Part shown: piece after piece, positions 24,666 to 33,910 of the stretch
Numbering within the stretch: position 1 is the first letter of the stretch
How the letters are laid out: the number at the start of each line of letters is the position of its first letter
Assembly: GCA_030838475.1 (NCBI GenBank)
Contig: JAUZFP010000136.1
Coordinates: 1 to 45,333 of the forward strand
Source of the DNA: Actinomycetota bacterium
Lineage (GTDB): Bacteria; Actinomycetota; Actinomycetes; Actinomycetales; Microbacteriaceae
Reading direction: 5' to 3'
Length of the DNA: 45,333 bases
Notes under the pieces: model-generated
Told to the model about the DNA's origin: nothing
Databases searched by the model: none
Seen by the model: the letters and a program-made list of their open reading frames with translations, nothing else
Program-made: the position numbers and the translations under genes

Positions 24666-25127
24666 ATGACCAGTGCACCCGACACCGCCGCCAAACCGAA
24701 ACCCAGCAAGCGACACCATTCGACCCTTCCGTCCACCATCCTCAAGGAAGCCCACACCCCGGTTGTCCTGCAGGAGGCCGAACACAGGGCTGCGAGCCTT
24801 CAGCTTCGCATCGCGGATGCGATCACGACCTTCGCCGGATCGATGCGCTTCGTCTACGCGCACATCATCATCTTCGCCGTGTGGATGATCTGGCTGGAGA
24901 AATTCCCGTGGCCGTCACTGACGCTGGTGGTATCACTCGAGGCGATCTTCCTGTCGACGTTCGTCATGATCGCCCAGAACCGGCAGGCGAGCTTCGCGCA
25001 GGCCAAGGCCGACCACGACTTCGTCTCCCAGGAGAAGGAGCTCATGACCAATACCGAGCTCACGAAGGAGATCCACCGGCTCACGACCGAACTGCACGGG
25101 CGCCTCATGACCGAGGCTAAGAAATAG
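24666..25127 (+). CDS. DUF1003 membrane protein
   Basis: A 153-residue protein. Two hydrophobic helices (about residues 60-78 and 82-102) are separated by WLEKFPWP, followed by the conserved block SLEAIFLSTFVMIAQNRQ and a charged helical C-terminus with coiled-coil character. This is the DUF1003 layout, a family of unknown function in the cytoplasmic membrane. ATG start with AAGGAG six bases upstream. It stands alone, convergent with the marR gene whose stop is three bases away. Confidence 0.9.
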   Translation: MTSAPDTAAKPKPSKRHHSTLPSTILKEAHTPVVLQEAEHRAASLQLRIADAITTFAGSMRFVYAHIIIFAVWMIWLEKFPWPSLTLVVSLEAIFLSTFVMIAQNRQASFAQAKADHDFVSQEKELMTNTELTKEIHRLTTELHGRLMTEAKK

Positions 25128-25130
25128 CAG

Positions 25131-25556
25131 CTAGTACTTCTCGATCACCTTCTCGAGCGCGGGCAGCGCCGCCTCGATTGCGTCCAGGTCTGCAGGACTG
25201 AGGCCACCCAGCAGTTCGGCGACCACTTTGGCGCGCGCGGCGCGTGCCCGAAGAATGGCGTCGGCGCCCGCGTCCGTGACCTGGATTCGAAACGCGCGCC
25301 CGTCATCCGGATCGACGGTTCGGCCGACGAGCCCGCGGGTCTCGAGTTCGGCGACGATGCGGGTCGCACCGGGCGCGGAGACACCTTCGAGCTGCGCGAG
25401 CTCGGCGAGCCGCAGTGGGCCGCGTTTCGCGACCACGGCCAGAGCGGTCAGCAGCCCGTGACTGAGACCGCCCGGAGCCAGCGCCAGCCGCCGGTTCAGC
25501 CGTCCGACGACGAGCGCGAGTCGCGCGGGAACGGAGTCGGGCGCGATCTCACTCAT
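25131..25556 (-). CDS. MarR-family transcriptional regulator
   Basis: A 141-residue winged-helix protein with the MarR layout: N-terminal dimer helix, recognition region PLRLAELAQLEGVSAPGATRIVAELE, wing TVDPDDGRAFRIQVTD, and C-terminal helices. It follows the MFS exporter gene by 11 bases on the same strand, so it probably regulates that exporter and itself in response to small phenolic or drug-like ligands. ATG start. The candidate operator is the TAGTT/AACTA repeat upstream of the exporter (27381-27400). Confidence 0.9.
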   Translation of the reverse strand: MSEIAPDSVPARLALVVGRLNRRLALAPGGLSHGLLTALAVVAKRGPLRLAELAQLEGVSAPGATRIVAELETRGLVGRTVDPDDGRAFRIQVTDAGADAILRARAARAKVVAELLGGLSPADLDAIEAALPALEKVIEKY

Positions 25557-25567
25557 CGCTCGTCAGC

Positions 25568-27331
25568 CTAGACGTCGCTGAGTTCGGCGCTCGTCGGTGT
25601 CTTCTCGCTGACCGTCTTCACCTGCACCGTGTCGACGTGCATGTACTTGCCCCCGGCGAGAACGGATGCCGCGGCGCCGATGATGGACAGGATCGCGGCG
25701 GTCACGAACACGATGACCAGGCCGGAGTGGAACGGCTGCGAGATCAACGCCGGGAAGAAGGACTTCCCGGTGAGAGCCGACAGGTCGGCGGGAGACAACG
25801 ACGCCGGATTAACCCCGACCTCCTTGAGGAGGGCGTTGATCGGGTTGTAGCCGAGGAACGCAGCGAACAGGTTGCCAACGGGTGGAGACGCGGCCGCGGC
25901 GGTCGCCGCCTGCTGCGAGACGCCGTGCGCCGTCAGACCCTTGAAGAGGGCGCTCGGCAGCGTGGCAGCCAGGCCAGCGATCATGAGCGAAAAGAAGACA
26001 CCGATTGACAGCGAGTTACCCGCGTTCTGGAACGTGCCGGTCATGCCCGAGGCTGCCCCTCGCGACCTCGCCGAGACCGAGTTCATGATGGATGTTCGGT
26101 TGGGCGCTGCGAACATTCCGGAACCAATGCCGTTCAGGAAGGTGATGATTGCGAAGGCCCAGTAGTTGAAGTTCACGGGAATGAGCAGCAGCGCGATGAA
26201 CGTCGCCGCGACGATCAGGAGGCCCGTCGTCGCGAAGGTGCGTTGGCCGAAACGATCGGACAGGGATCCGGAAATCGGCCCGGACACCAGGAATCCGATC
26301 GTCAGAGGCAGGAGGTAGATACCCGCCCAGAACGGAGTGCTCTCGTACGAGTATCCGTGCAGCGGAAGCCAGATACCCTGCAGCCAGATGATCAGCATGA
26401 ACTGCAGGCCACCGCGACCGACCGAGGCGACGAGGCCGGCGATGTTTCCCCAGGCGAACGCTCGAATCTTGAAGAGATGCATGTCGAACATGGGCTGCTT
26501 GACGCGCAACTCGAGCAGCACGAAGAACACCAGCAGCACGACCCCGCCGACGATGGCTCCGATCACCCAGGGGTTGCCCCAGCCCTGGCTGCTGTGGCCG
26601 TAGGGCTGGATGCCGTAGGTGATGCCCGCGAGTAGGGCGGTCAGACCGACGCCGAAGATGATGTTCCCGGGCCAGTCGATCTTTCCGCCGGGATCGCGCG
26701 AGCTGGTCTCGTGGAGCGAGACGTACGCCCAGACGGTGCCGATGAGGCCGAACGGGACGCTCACGATGAACACCAGGTGCCAGTCGACCGAGGCGAGGAT
26801 GCCGCCGACGATCAGGCCGAGGAACGTTCCGGCAATCGCCGCGACCTGGTTCAGGCCGATCGCGAACCCTCTGCGGTCGGCCGGGAAGGCGTCGGTGAGG
26901 ATGGCCGTCGAGTTCGCGAACAGCATCGAGCCACCGACCGCCTGGACCACGCGCCACAGGATGAGCCAGAGCGCGCCACCGCCCGCGGTCAGCGGGTCGA
27001 GCGAGAGGGCGATCGCGGCGAGGGTGAAGATGACGAAGCCGAGGTTGTAGATCCTGACTCGGCCAAAGATGTCACCGAGTCGTCCGAAGCTCACGACGAG
27101 CACCGCGGTCACGAGGATGTAGCCCATCAGCATCCAGAGCAGGTAGCTCGTGTTTGCCGGGTCGAGCGGGTTGATCTTGATGCCCTTGAAGATCGAGGGC
27201 AGGGAAATTAGGACGATGGAACCGTTGATGGTCGCCATCAGAATGCCGAGCGTTGTGTTGCTCAGCGCGATCCACTTGTAGCGCGGGTGATCCTTGTGAA
27301 ACGCGCCCTTGCGGGCAGCTTTCTCAGCCAC
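25568..27331 (-). CDS. MFS drug exporter, 14-helix DHA2 type
   Basis: A 587-residue transporter with about 14 hydrophobic segments. It shows [17 protein letters not shown] after helix 2 (major facilitator motif A) and the antiporter-like [19 protein letters not shown] (motif C region) in helix 5. Proteins of this group export drugs and antiseptics in exchange for protons. The GTG start has GGAGG nine bases upstream. It heads an exporter-MarR operon, which supports a drug- or stress-induced exporter. A large loop near residues 455-530 separates the last helices. Confidence 0.92.
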   Translation of the reverse strand: MAEKAARKGAFHKDHPRYKWIALSNTTLGILMATINGSIVLISLPSIFKGIKINPLDPANTSYLLWMLMGYILVTAVLVVSFGRLGDIFGRVRIYNLGFVIFTLAAIALSLDPLTAGGGALWLILWRVVQAVGGSMLFANSTAILTDAFPADRRGFAIGLNQVAAIAGTFLGLIVGGILASVDWHLVFIVSVPFGLIGTVWAYVSLHETSSRDPGGKIDWPGNIIFGVGLTALLAGITYGIQPYGHSSQGWGNPWVIGAIVGGVVLLVFFVLLELRVKQPMFDMHLFKIRAFAWGNIAGLVASVGRGGLQFMLIIWLQGIWLPLHGYSYESTPFWAGIYLLPLTIGFLVSGPISGSLSDRFGQRTFATTGLLIVAATFIALLLIPVNFNYWAFAIITFLNGIGSGMFAAPNRTSIMNSVSARSRGAASGMTGTFQNAGNSLSIGVFFSLMIAGLAATLPSALFKGLTAHGVSQQAATAAAASPPVGNLFAAFLGYNPINALLKEVGVNPASLSPADLSALTGKSFFPALISQPFHSGLVIVFVTAAILSIIGAAASVLAGGKYMHVDTVQVKTVSEKTPTSAELSDV

Positions 27332-27380
27332 GAAAGAGGCCTCCAGTTTAGTGAGGCGTCGTCATCGGCCGCCGGGGAAT

Positions 27381-27400
27381 TAGTTGCTGTGTGTTAACTA
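27381..27400. promoter_or_regulatory. Possible MarR operator upstream of the MFS exporter
   Basis: TAGTT (27381-27385) and AACTA (27396-27400) form an inverted repeat with a ten-base spacer in an A/T-rich island, 50-69 bases upstream of the exporter start and next to a TATATAG sequence on the coding strand. MarR sites are usually A/T-rich imperfect palindromes of this size. Binding is inferred. Confidence 0.45.
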
Positions 27401-27409
27401 TATACCCGG

Positions 27410-28282
27410 TCAGTCGACGGCCAGCAGCGCTCCAGCGGCGATGGCGAGAGCGAGGCCGAAGTACTGGACGAGCGCGATCCGTTCCTTAAGGACGATCGCG
27501 GCGAGGATGATCGTGCCGGCCGGATACAACGCGGTCAGGACCGCGATGACCGTGAGATCGCCGAGCCGGATGCCGAGCAGCAGCCCGCAGTTCGCGACCG
27601 CATCCACGATTCCGCAGGCAATTGCGAGACGGATGCCCGGGCGCCAGCCCCCCGTCGTCGACGTCGCGCCACGGCGTCGCGCGACCAGTGCGATCACGCC
27701 AATTGCGGCAAACATGATCGTCGTATTGACCGCGCGATTGGCAATAAGCGGAACCAGTCCCGAGTTCTTCGGAGTCAGGTCGATGAGCACGAGGAAGAGC
27801 CCGATGAAGACTCCGCTGAGGGCGGCCATCGCCAGTCCACGCACGGTCGGTCGCACCGCGCGCGCGTCTCGCACGAACCCGACGAAGACGACGGCAACGA
27901 GCGCGAGACCGATCGCGACATAGCCGAGGCCCCCGAAGTGATCGTGGCGGACAAGGATGCCAATGCCCGCGGGAACGATCGCCGACACGACGGCGGTGAC
28001 GGGCGACAGGATGCTCATCGGGCCGATCGCCAGGCAGGCGTAGAGGAGCGAGATGGCGAGGGCCCCGCTGACACCGGATAGCCCGCCGAACAGGAGGGCG
28101 CTCGCCGACCAGTGCCCACCAACGAGCGGGTAGGCGACCAGCAACAGGAGCAGCCCAACGGCGGCAGCGATCGCGGTTACCCGAATCGAACTGATTCGCT
28201 TCGATGCGAGTCCGCCGAGAAAGTCGGCCGAGCCGAAGACGAGCGCACTCGACATCCCGATGAGCACGACGAGGGGGAGCAC
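27410..28282 (-). CDS. EamA/DMT-family transporter
   Basis: A 290-residue protein with about ten hydrophobic helices arranged as two five-helix EamA repeats, the drug/metabolite transporter layout. The second repeat ends VLKERIALVQYFGLALAIAAG, a common EamA signature. The substrate cannot be told; relatives export amino acids, nucleosides or metabolites. GTG start at 28282, with an in-frame ATG nine codons later as an alternative. It lies upstream of, and in the same direction as, the MFS gene but 78 bases apart. Confidence 0.88.
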   Translation of the reverse strand: MLPLVVLIGMSSALVFGSADFLGGLASKRISSIRVTAIAAAVGLLLLLVAYPLVGGHWSASALLFGGLSGVSGALAISLLYACLAIGPMSILSPVTAVVSAIVPAGIGILVRHDHFGGLGYVAIGLALVAVVFVGFVRDARAVRPTVRGLAMAALSGVFIGLFLVLIDLTPKNSGLVPLIANRAVNTTIMFAAIGVIALVARRRGATSTTGGWRPGIRLAIACGIVDAVANCGLLLGIRLGDLTVIAVLTALYPAGTIILAAIVLKERIALVQYFGLALAIAAGALLAVD

Positions 28283-28453
28283 CCCATAACGGTACTGGGT
28301 TGCCGATTGCCGATACGCACAGCCGGCGAGGGGGTCGATCCCGGCCGCTTTGTAGCTCCTGGCTCAAGGATTGGTCGATGTTCGTGAGGATGCCTACCGT
28401 TGAATGAATTCGGTCCCTGAGACAAGTCGAAGGGCCAGCAAGGAGTTGGACCA

Positions 28454-30559
28454 ATGGTTGACGTCGCACCCCGCGAAAAGATCACACGCGAGCCGCGCAC
28501 CCTCAGTGTGGAGGCGGAGGTCGACGCGCAACTGGCGAGAACCGGTTCCGACGCATCCGTGGACGTTGCCAGCCTGGGCGAGCAGCTGTTGGGAACCTGG
28601 GCGGACATCCGTCGCAGTGCGCGCGAAATGGCCAAGGATCCGGCCCTCCATAACGTCCCCGGCGAGAGCCTCGCGGAGCAGCGTGCCCGCGCTCGCGGCC
28701 AGCTCCAGCTCCTCGTTGACCGCGGAGCGGTGCATCGCGCGTTCCCCAAGTACCTGGGCGGCGGAGAGGATAACGGCGGCAACATCACGGGCTTCGAGGA
28801 GCTCGTCGCCGCCGACCCGTCGCTGCAGATCAAGTCCGGCGTGCAGTGGGGGCTCTTCGCGTCCGCCGTCCTTCAGCTCGGTACCGAGGAGCACCACCGC
28901 AGATTCCTGCCAGACATCATGAGCCTCAAGGTTCCTGGCGCGTTTGCCATGACGGAGACGGGACACGGGTCGGATGTCGCATCCATCGCCACGACGGCCA
29001 CCTATGACGTGGAGCGCCAGGAGTTCGTCATCAACACCCCGTTCCGTGCGGCGTGGAAGGACTACCTCGGCAACGCCGGGCAGGACGGCACCGCGGCGAC
29101 TGTGTTCGCGCAGTTGATCACGAACGGCGTCAACCACGGCGTGCACTGCTTCTACGTTCCGATCCGCGATGAGCAGGGCGACTTCCTGCCCGGCATCGGC
29201 GGCGAGGACGACGGGCTCAAGGGCGGGCTCAACGGCATCGATAACGGCCGACTCCACTTCACCAATGTGCGGGTGCCGCGGACCAACCTGCTCAACAAGT
29301 ACGGCGACGTCGCCGAGGACGGCTCGTATTCGAGCGCCATCGACAGTCCAGGCCGTCGCTTCTTCACCATGGTCGGCACGCTCGTACAGGGTCGGGTCTC
29401 GCTCGATGGCGCGGCGACCGCGGTCTCGGCCATGGCGCTCACGATCGCGATCACCTACGGCAACCAGCGCCGCCAGTTCGCGGGTCCGGGCGACGAGGAG
29501 CAGGTCATCCTCGACTACGGCCGTCACCAGCGTCGCCTGATCCCGCGTCTCGCCACCGCCTACGCGATGAACTTCGCGCACGACGAGTTCCTGGTGAAGT
29601 TCGATGCCGTCTTCAGCGGCGCCGCAAACACGGACTCCGACCGCGAAGATCTCGAGACCCTCGCCGCCTCGCTCAAGCCGCTCTCCACCTGGGCCGCCCT
29701 CGACATCCTGCAGGAGGCGCGCGAGGCGTGCGGCGGGGCCGGATTCCTGACCGAGAACCGGCTCACTGGGCTTCGCGCCGACCTCGACATCTACGTCACC
29801 TTCGAGGGCGACAACAACATCCTGCTCCAGCTCGTCGCGAAGCGCCTGCTGTCGGACTACGCCGCCCAGTTCAAGGGCGCGGACAGTGCGGCGCTCGCTC
29901 GGTTCGCCGTGGCCCAGACGGCCGCGAAGGCCTATCACGGTGCTGGGCTCCGCACCCTGGGCCAGCGGGTTCGGGACTTCGGTTCGACGGCGCGCAGTAT
30001 TCAGGAGCTTCGCGACGCCGAGACGCAGCGCCAACTGCTCACGGATCGGGTTGCGAGCATGGTCGCCGAGCTGGCCGCCCGGCTGCGCCCCGCGTCGAAG
30101 CTGTCGAAGAAGGCCGCAGCCGACCTCTTCAACTCGCAGCAGAACGAGCTCATCGAGGCCGCCCGTGCGCACGCCGAACTCCTGCAGTGGGAGGCGTTCA
30201 CTCGCGCCCTCGACGAGGTGACACACGACGGCACGCGCCAGGTGCTCACCCGGCTGCGCGACATCTTCGGCCTCGGCCTGCTCGAGAAGCACCTGTCCTG
30301 GTACCTCATCAACGGGCGGATGTCGCCCCAGCGCGCCCAGGCCGTCACCGCCTATCTCGATCGGCTCATCGCGCGGGTTCGTCCGCACGCCCAGGACCTC
30401 GTGGATGCGTTCGGCTACGGCCCGGAGCACCTGCGTGCCAACATCGCGACCGGTGCGGAGGCGATTCGCCAGGACGAAGCGCGTGCGTACTACCGCGAGC
30501 AGCGCGCATCCGGAACCGCGCCCACCATGGAGAAGTCCCTCAAGGCGAAGAAGCGTTAG
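28454..30559 (+). CDS. Acyl-CoA oxidase / acyl-CoA dehydrogenase-type flavoprotein
   Basis: A 701-residue FAD enzyme. The length, the block FAMTETGHGSDVASIATTATYD near 162, VPRTNLLNKYGDVAEDG near 275 and TFEGDNNILLQL near 449-460 match acyl-CoA oxidases rather than the shorter (~380-residue) dehydrogenases. The Glu of FEGDN is the likely catalytic base. Oxidases pass electrons to oxygen, making peroxide, in the first step of fatty acid beta-oxidation. ATG start with AAGGAG eight bases upstream. No other beta-oxidation genes are adjacent. Confidence 0.92.
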   Translation: MVDVAPREKITREPRTLSVEAEVDAQLARTGSDASVDVASLGEQLLGTWADIRRSAREMAKDPALHNVPGESLAEQRARARGQLQLLVDRGAVHRAFPKYLGGGEDNGGNITGFEELVAADPSLQIKSGVQWGLFASAVLQLGTEEHHRRFLPDIMSLKVPGAFAMTETGHGSDVASIATTATYDVERQEFVINTPFRAAWKDYLGNAGQDGTAATVFAQLITNGVNHGVHCFYVPIRDEQGDFLPGIGGEDDGLKGGLNGIDNGRLHFTNVRVPRTNLLNKYGDVAEDGSYSSAIDSPGRRFFTMVGTLVQGRVSLDGAATAVSAMALTIAITYGNQRRQFAGPGDEEQVILDYGRHQRRLIPRLATAYAMNFAHDEFLVKFDAVFSGAANTDSDREDLETLAASLKPLSTWAALDILQEAREACGGAGFLTENRLTGLRADLDIYVTFEGDNNILLQLVAKRLLSDYAAQFKGADSAALARFAVAQTAAKAYHGAGLRTLGQRVRDFGSTARSIQELRDAETQRQLLTDRVASMVAELAARLRPASKLSKKAAADLFNSQQNELIEAARAHAELLQWEAFTRALDEVTHDGTRQVLTRLRDIFGLGLLEKHLSWYLINGRMSPQRAQAVTAYLDRLIARVRPHAQDLVDAFGYGPEHLRANIATGAEAIRQDEARAYYREQRASGTAPTMEKSLKAKKR

Positions 30560-30719
30560 CGGGCGCGCGTGAAACAGTCGGTCGAAGTGGAAGTGCTCGC
30601 GTAACTTCGGAAGAATCGCAACACGCCGTGCCAGATGGGTCCACAGTTCGGCGCGTCTCCATTGTTCCGATTTTAGGTAAACAGTCGGTGGCATCGTGCC
30701 CCGCGAGTAACTTGTTGGC

Positions 30720-31280
30720 ATGACCTTCCAGGCGTACATCGACACGATCAAAGCCAAGACCGGAATGGACCCGGGGGACTTCCAGAAGATCGCGGCCGAG
30801 AAGGGTCTGCTCGCCGGCGACATCAAGGCCGGCCCCATCCAGAAATGGTTGAAGGACGACTACGACCTCGGACCGGGTCACTCCATGGCGTTGATCTCTG
30901 TGTTCCGGGAGACTCTTCTTCCGCAGCCGAGCAAGGAGGAGGCGATCGACAGATTCTTCCTCGGACCGAAGGCCGTCTGGCAGCTGACGTGGGACGAGCT
31001 GATGTCGAAGGTCATGAAGTTCGGAACGGGTGTTGCGCTGCAGCCGACGGACACCTACATCGGTATCGTCCGGGCGGGCAAGAAGTTCGCGATCGTCGCG
31101 ACGACCGCGACGCGAATGGATGTCGGACTGAAGCTCAAGGGCGAACCGGTCACCGACCGCCTCGCGGCATCCGGCAACTGGAACGCCATGTGCACTCACC
31201 GGGTCCAGCTCTTCGATGGCGCCGAGCTGGATGACCAACTCCTCGGCTGGCTCCGAGAGGCCTACGACCGCGTCGGGTAG
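30720..31280 (+). CDS. DUF4287 / DUF5655 domain protein
   Basis: A 186-residue soluble protein. The first ~65 residues (TFQAYIDTIKAKTGMDPGDF to GPGHSMALI) are a DUF4287 domain and the remainder resembles DUF5655, a combination seen in many actinobacteria. Neither domain has a settled function. The protein has no signal or membrane segment. ATG start with a poor ribosome site. The 160-base gap before it contains no recognised element. It is followed by the toxin-antitoxin operon. Confidence 0.82.
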   Translation: MTFQAYIDTIKAKTGMDPGDFQKIAAEKGLLAGDIKAGPIQKWLKDDYDLGPGHSMALISVFRETLLPQPSKEEAIDRFFLGPKAVWQLTWDELMSKVMKFGTGVALQPTDTYIGIVRAGKKFAIVATTATRMDVGLKLKGEPVTDRLAASGNWNAMCTHRVQLFDGAELDDQLLGWLREAYDRVG

Positions 31281-31292
31281 CTGTGGATAACT

Positions 31293-31311
31293 TTTGGTCT
31301 GATTGACCAAA
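31293..31311. promoter_or_regulatory. Palindromic operator of the toxin-antitoxin operon
   Basis: TTTGGTC (31293-31299) and GACCAAA (31305-31311) form a perfect seven-base inverted repeat with a five-base spacer, 19 bases before the antitoxin ATG. Phd/YefM antitoxins bind such repeats to repress their own operon, so this is the likely autoregulatory site. Confidence 0.7.
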
Positions 31312-31329
31312 CTCTGCGACAATGAGGCT

Positions 31330-31608
31330 ATGAGTAGTTCGGTCGTGAGCCAGACGACCGTGAGTTTGTACGAGGCGAAGACACACCTCTCCGAGTTCGG
31401 CGATCGCGCCGCCGCGGGAGAGGAATTCGTCGTGACCAAGCACGGAAAACCCACCTTCCGCATCGTGCCGGTGGAACCGAAGAAGCGTAGGCCGTTGCCC
31501 GGTTCCGTTGACCTTGGACCGAATCGCGAGCAGTGGACAGCGCTCGCGAACATCGACTGGTTTGCACCCGAGGAAGAGATCGAACGGCTGTTCGGCACGC
31601 GCGAATGA
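31330..31608 (+). CDS. Phd/YefM-family antitoxin
   Basis: A 92-residue antitoxin. The N-terminal part (TVSLYEAKTHLSEFGDRAAAGEEFVVTKHGKPTFRIVPV) is the Phd/YefM DNA-binding and dimer fold. The C-terminus ([16 protein letters not shown]) is the acidic toxin-neutralising tail. I chose ATG 31330; an ORF start at 31303 lies inside the palindromic operator. Its stop overlaps the toxin ATG by four bases (ATGA), the usual coupling of these pairs. Confidence 0.92.
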   Translation: MSSSVVSQTTVSLYEAKTHLSEFGDRAAAGEEFVVTKHGKPTFRIVPVEPKKRRPLPGSVDLGPNREQWTALANIDWFAPEEEIERLFGTRE

Positions 31609-31982
31609 GCCGACTGCTGCTTGATACCCATGTGTTTCTCTGGTGGGCAAAGGCAAGTCCGAATATCCGTGCCGGATGGGTAGAGGCGATCCTCGACGAT
31701 TCCAACAGCATCCATGTGAGCGCGGTAACGGCCTGGGAGGTCGAAACGAAGAAGCGCATCAAGAAGCTTGACTTCAACGACGATGTCGGTCGGGTGGTGG
31801 CCGAGTTCGGATTCGAGGCGCTGTCGGTAACCCTGGATCACGCATCAGTCGCCGGGGCGCTCGATTGGGACCATCGGGACCCCTTTGACCGGATGCTCGT
31901 CGCGCAGGCGTTGAGCAATGACATGGTGCTCCTGTCGGCCGACGACGCAATGAAGTCGGCACCCGGCGTTAGGGTGCTCTGA
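31605..31982 (+). CDS. VapC-like PIN-domain toxin
   Basis: A 125-residue PIN ribonuclease. The acidic metal ligands are Asp7 in [11 protein letters not shown], Glu45 in AWEVE and Asp92/Asp95 in [11 protein letters not shown], with LLSAD near the end. VapC toxins cleave tRNA or rRNA when freed from the antitoxin. The ATG at 31605 overlaps the antitoxin stop; the protein is of normal size. recQ begins four bases after its stop, so the toxin operon and recQ may share a message. Confidence 0.92.
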   Translation: MSRLLLDTHVFLWWAKASPNIRAGWVEAILDDSNSIHVSAVTAWEVETKKRIKKLDFNDDVGRVVAEFGFEALSVTLDHASVAGALDWDHRDPFDRMLVAQALSNDMVLLSADDAMKSAPGVRVL

Positions 31983-31986
31983 CACC

Positions 31987-33819
31987 ATGACGACTATCGA
32001 CACCGCACCCGCCGCGAGCACCGACGCGCTCGAGATCCTGCACCGGGTGTTCGGGTACGACTCCTTCCGCGGTCAGCAGGCGGAGATCATCCAGCAGGTC
32101 ATCGGCGGCGGCGACGCACTCGTTCTCATGCCGACCGGCGGCGGTAAGTCGCTGTGCTACCAGATTCCCGCGCTCGTTCGTCCGGGTACCGGAGTCGTGA
32201 TTTCGCCGCTGATCGCGCTCATGCAGGACCAGGTGGATGCGCTGTCTGCACTCGGGGTGCGCGCGGCGTTCCTTAACTCCACGCAGGACGGCACGGAGCG
32301 CCTCCGCGTCGAGGCCGCGTTTCTCGCCGGTCAACTCGACCTCCTCTACCTCGCGCCCGAGCGGCTGCGCATGGACTCCACCGGCGATCTGCTCGACCGA
32401 GCCAACATCGCCCTGTTTGCGATCGACGAGGCGCACTGCGTCTCGCAGTGGGGCCACGACTTCCGCCCGGACTACCTGCAGCTCTCGGTACTGCACGAGC
32501 GCTGGCCATCGGTGCCCCGAATCGCGCTCACCGCGACGGCGACCGAGCAGACCCACACGGAGATCGTCCGTCGGCTCGACCTGGGCGGCTCGGCGCAGTT
32601 TGTCTCCAGCTTCGACCGGCCCAACATCCAGTACCGCATCGAGCCCAAGAACCAGCCGCTGCAGCAGCTGCTCACCCTGATCCGAAGCGAGCATGCCGGG
32701 GACGCCGGCATTGTGTACTGCCTGTCGCGCGCATCCGTCGAGAAGACAGCAGAGTTCCTGGTGGAGAACGGGATCCCGGCCCTCCCCTACCACGCGGGGC
32801 TCGACTCGTCCGTTCGAGCGCGCAACCAGTCACGCTTCCTTCGTGAAGACGGCATCGTCATGGTCGCGACCATCGCCTTCGGCATGGGAATCGATAAGCC
32901 GGATGTGCGTTTCGTCGCGCACCTCGACCTGCCCAAGAGCGTTGAGGGGTACTACCAGGAGACCGGTCGCGCCGGTCGCGACGGGCTGCCCTCGACAGCC
33001 TGGCTCGCCTACGGACTGCAGGATGTCGTGCAGCAGCGGCGAATGATCGACTCATCCGAGGGGGATCGTGCCCATCGGATGCGCCTCTCGCAGCACCTGG
33101 ACGCAATGCTTGCGCTCTGCGAGACGCTCGAATGCCGACGCGTGCAGCTCCTCGCCTACTTCGGCGAGACGTCGACCGCGTGCGGCAACTGCGACACCTG
33201 CCTCAACCCACCCGAGGGGTGGGACGGCACCATTCCGGCGCAAAAACTGCTGTCCACCGTCGTCAGGCTGCAGCGCGAACGCAACCAGAAGTTTGGCGCG
33301 CAGCACATCATCGACATCCTTCTCGGCAAGCGCAACGCGCGCATCGAACAGCAGGGCCACGACTCGATCTCGACCTTCGGCATTGGCGGTGAACTCGGCG
33401 AGCAGGAGTGGCGCGGGGTGGTGCGGCAGCTCCTCGCCCAGGGTCTTCTCGGGGTCAACTCGGACGGCTACGGAACCCTCGTGCTCACGGAAGCGAGCGG
33501 TGGCGTACTCGACGGATCTCGTCGGGTCAGCCTTCGGCGCGAGCCCGAACGCAAGCCGAAGTCGGCAAAGAAGACGGCAATCGCTGCGACCGTTCCGGTG
33601 GAGGCGGCACCGCTGTTTGAGAAGCTTCGCGAGTGGCGGGCTGGCGTGGCCCGCGAACAATCCGTGCCCGCGTACATCATCTTCGGCGACGCGACCCTGC
33701 GGGGCATTGCACTCTCGAAGCCGCAGACCCTCGACCAGCTCGGGGAGATCAGCGGCGTAGGCGAGAAGAAGCTCGAGGCTTACGGCACCGCCCTGCTCGA
33801 AATCGTCGCGGCCGACTGA
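31987..33819 (+). CDS. recQ: ATP-dependent DNA helicase RecQ
   Basis: A 610-residue 3'-5' DNA helicase for recombination and fork repair. Walker A is GGGKSLCYQ near residue 52, the Walker B box is DEAHC near 148, followed by the RecQ aromatic loop [15 protein letters not shown] and GRAGRDG. The zinc-binding cysteines are in the stretch from CRRVQLL to CGNCDTC near 380-400, followed by a winged helix and a C-terminal HRDC domain ([17 protein letters not shown] onward). Complete RecQ architecture. ATG start four bases after the VapC stop with no clear ribosome site of its own, suggesting coupling to vapC. Confidence 0.95.
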   Translation: MTTIDTAPAASTDALEILHRVFGYDSFRGQQAEIIQQVIGGGDALVLMPTGGGKSLCYQIPALVRPGTGVVISPLIALMQDQVDALSALGVRAAFLNSTQDGTERLRVEAAFLAGQLDLLYLAPERLRMDSTGDLLDRANIALFAIDEAHCVSQWGHDFRPDYLQLSVLHERWPSVPRIALTATATEQTHTEIVRRLDLGGSAQFVSSFDRPNIQYRIEPKNQPLQQLLTLIRSEHAGDAGIVYCLSRASVEKTAEFLVENGIPALPYHAGLDSSVRARNQSRFLREDGIVMVATIAFGMGIDKPDVRFVAHLDLPKSVEGYYQETGRAGRDGLPSTAWLAYGLQDVVQQRRMIDSSEGDRAHRMRLSQHLDAMLALCETLECRRVQLLAYFGETSTACGNCDTCLNPPEGWDGTIPAQKLLSTVVRLQRERNQKFGAQHIIDILLGKRNARIEQQGHDSISTFGIGGELGEQEWRGVVRQLLAQGLLGVNSDGYGTLVLTEASGGVLDGSRRVSLRREPERKPKSAKKTAIAATVPVEAAPLFEKLREWRAGVAREQSVPAYIIFGDATLRGIALSKPQTLDQLGEISGVGEKKLEAYGTALLEIVAAD

Positions 33820-33830
33820 CCGCGTCGGCC
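33810..33830 (+). terminator. Possible hairpin terminator at the end of recQ
   Basis: GGCCGAC (33810-33816) pairs with GTCGGCC (33824-33830) around the recQ stop codon, giving a seven-base G/C-rich stem and a seven-base loop. No T-run follows, which is common in high-GC actinobacteria, so the call is tentative. Confidence 0.35.
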
Positions 33831-33910
33831 GGTGGCGCGCGCGAAATAACTCCGACTACCTGAATTTACAAGTCCTAACTTCACTCAGGTTCGCAAGTTA
33901 TCGTCATATC

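Noticed and set aside
28394-30838. Very long open frame antisense to the acyl-CoA oxidase gene, about 814 codons
   Set aside because: High-GC codon bias leaves the opposite strand free of stops. The encoded sequence has no recognisable domain, and the sense strand encodes a complete, convincing enzyme.
31282-31290. TGTGGATAA, the exact complement of the DnaA box TTATCCACA
   Set aside because: A single copy with no cluster, no dnaA, dnaN or A/T-rich unwinding region nearby. Not enough for an origin; probably chance.
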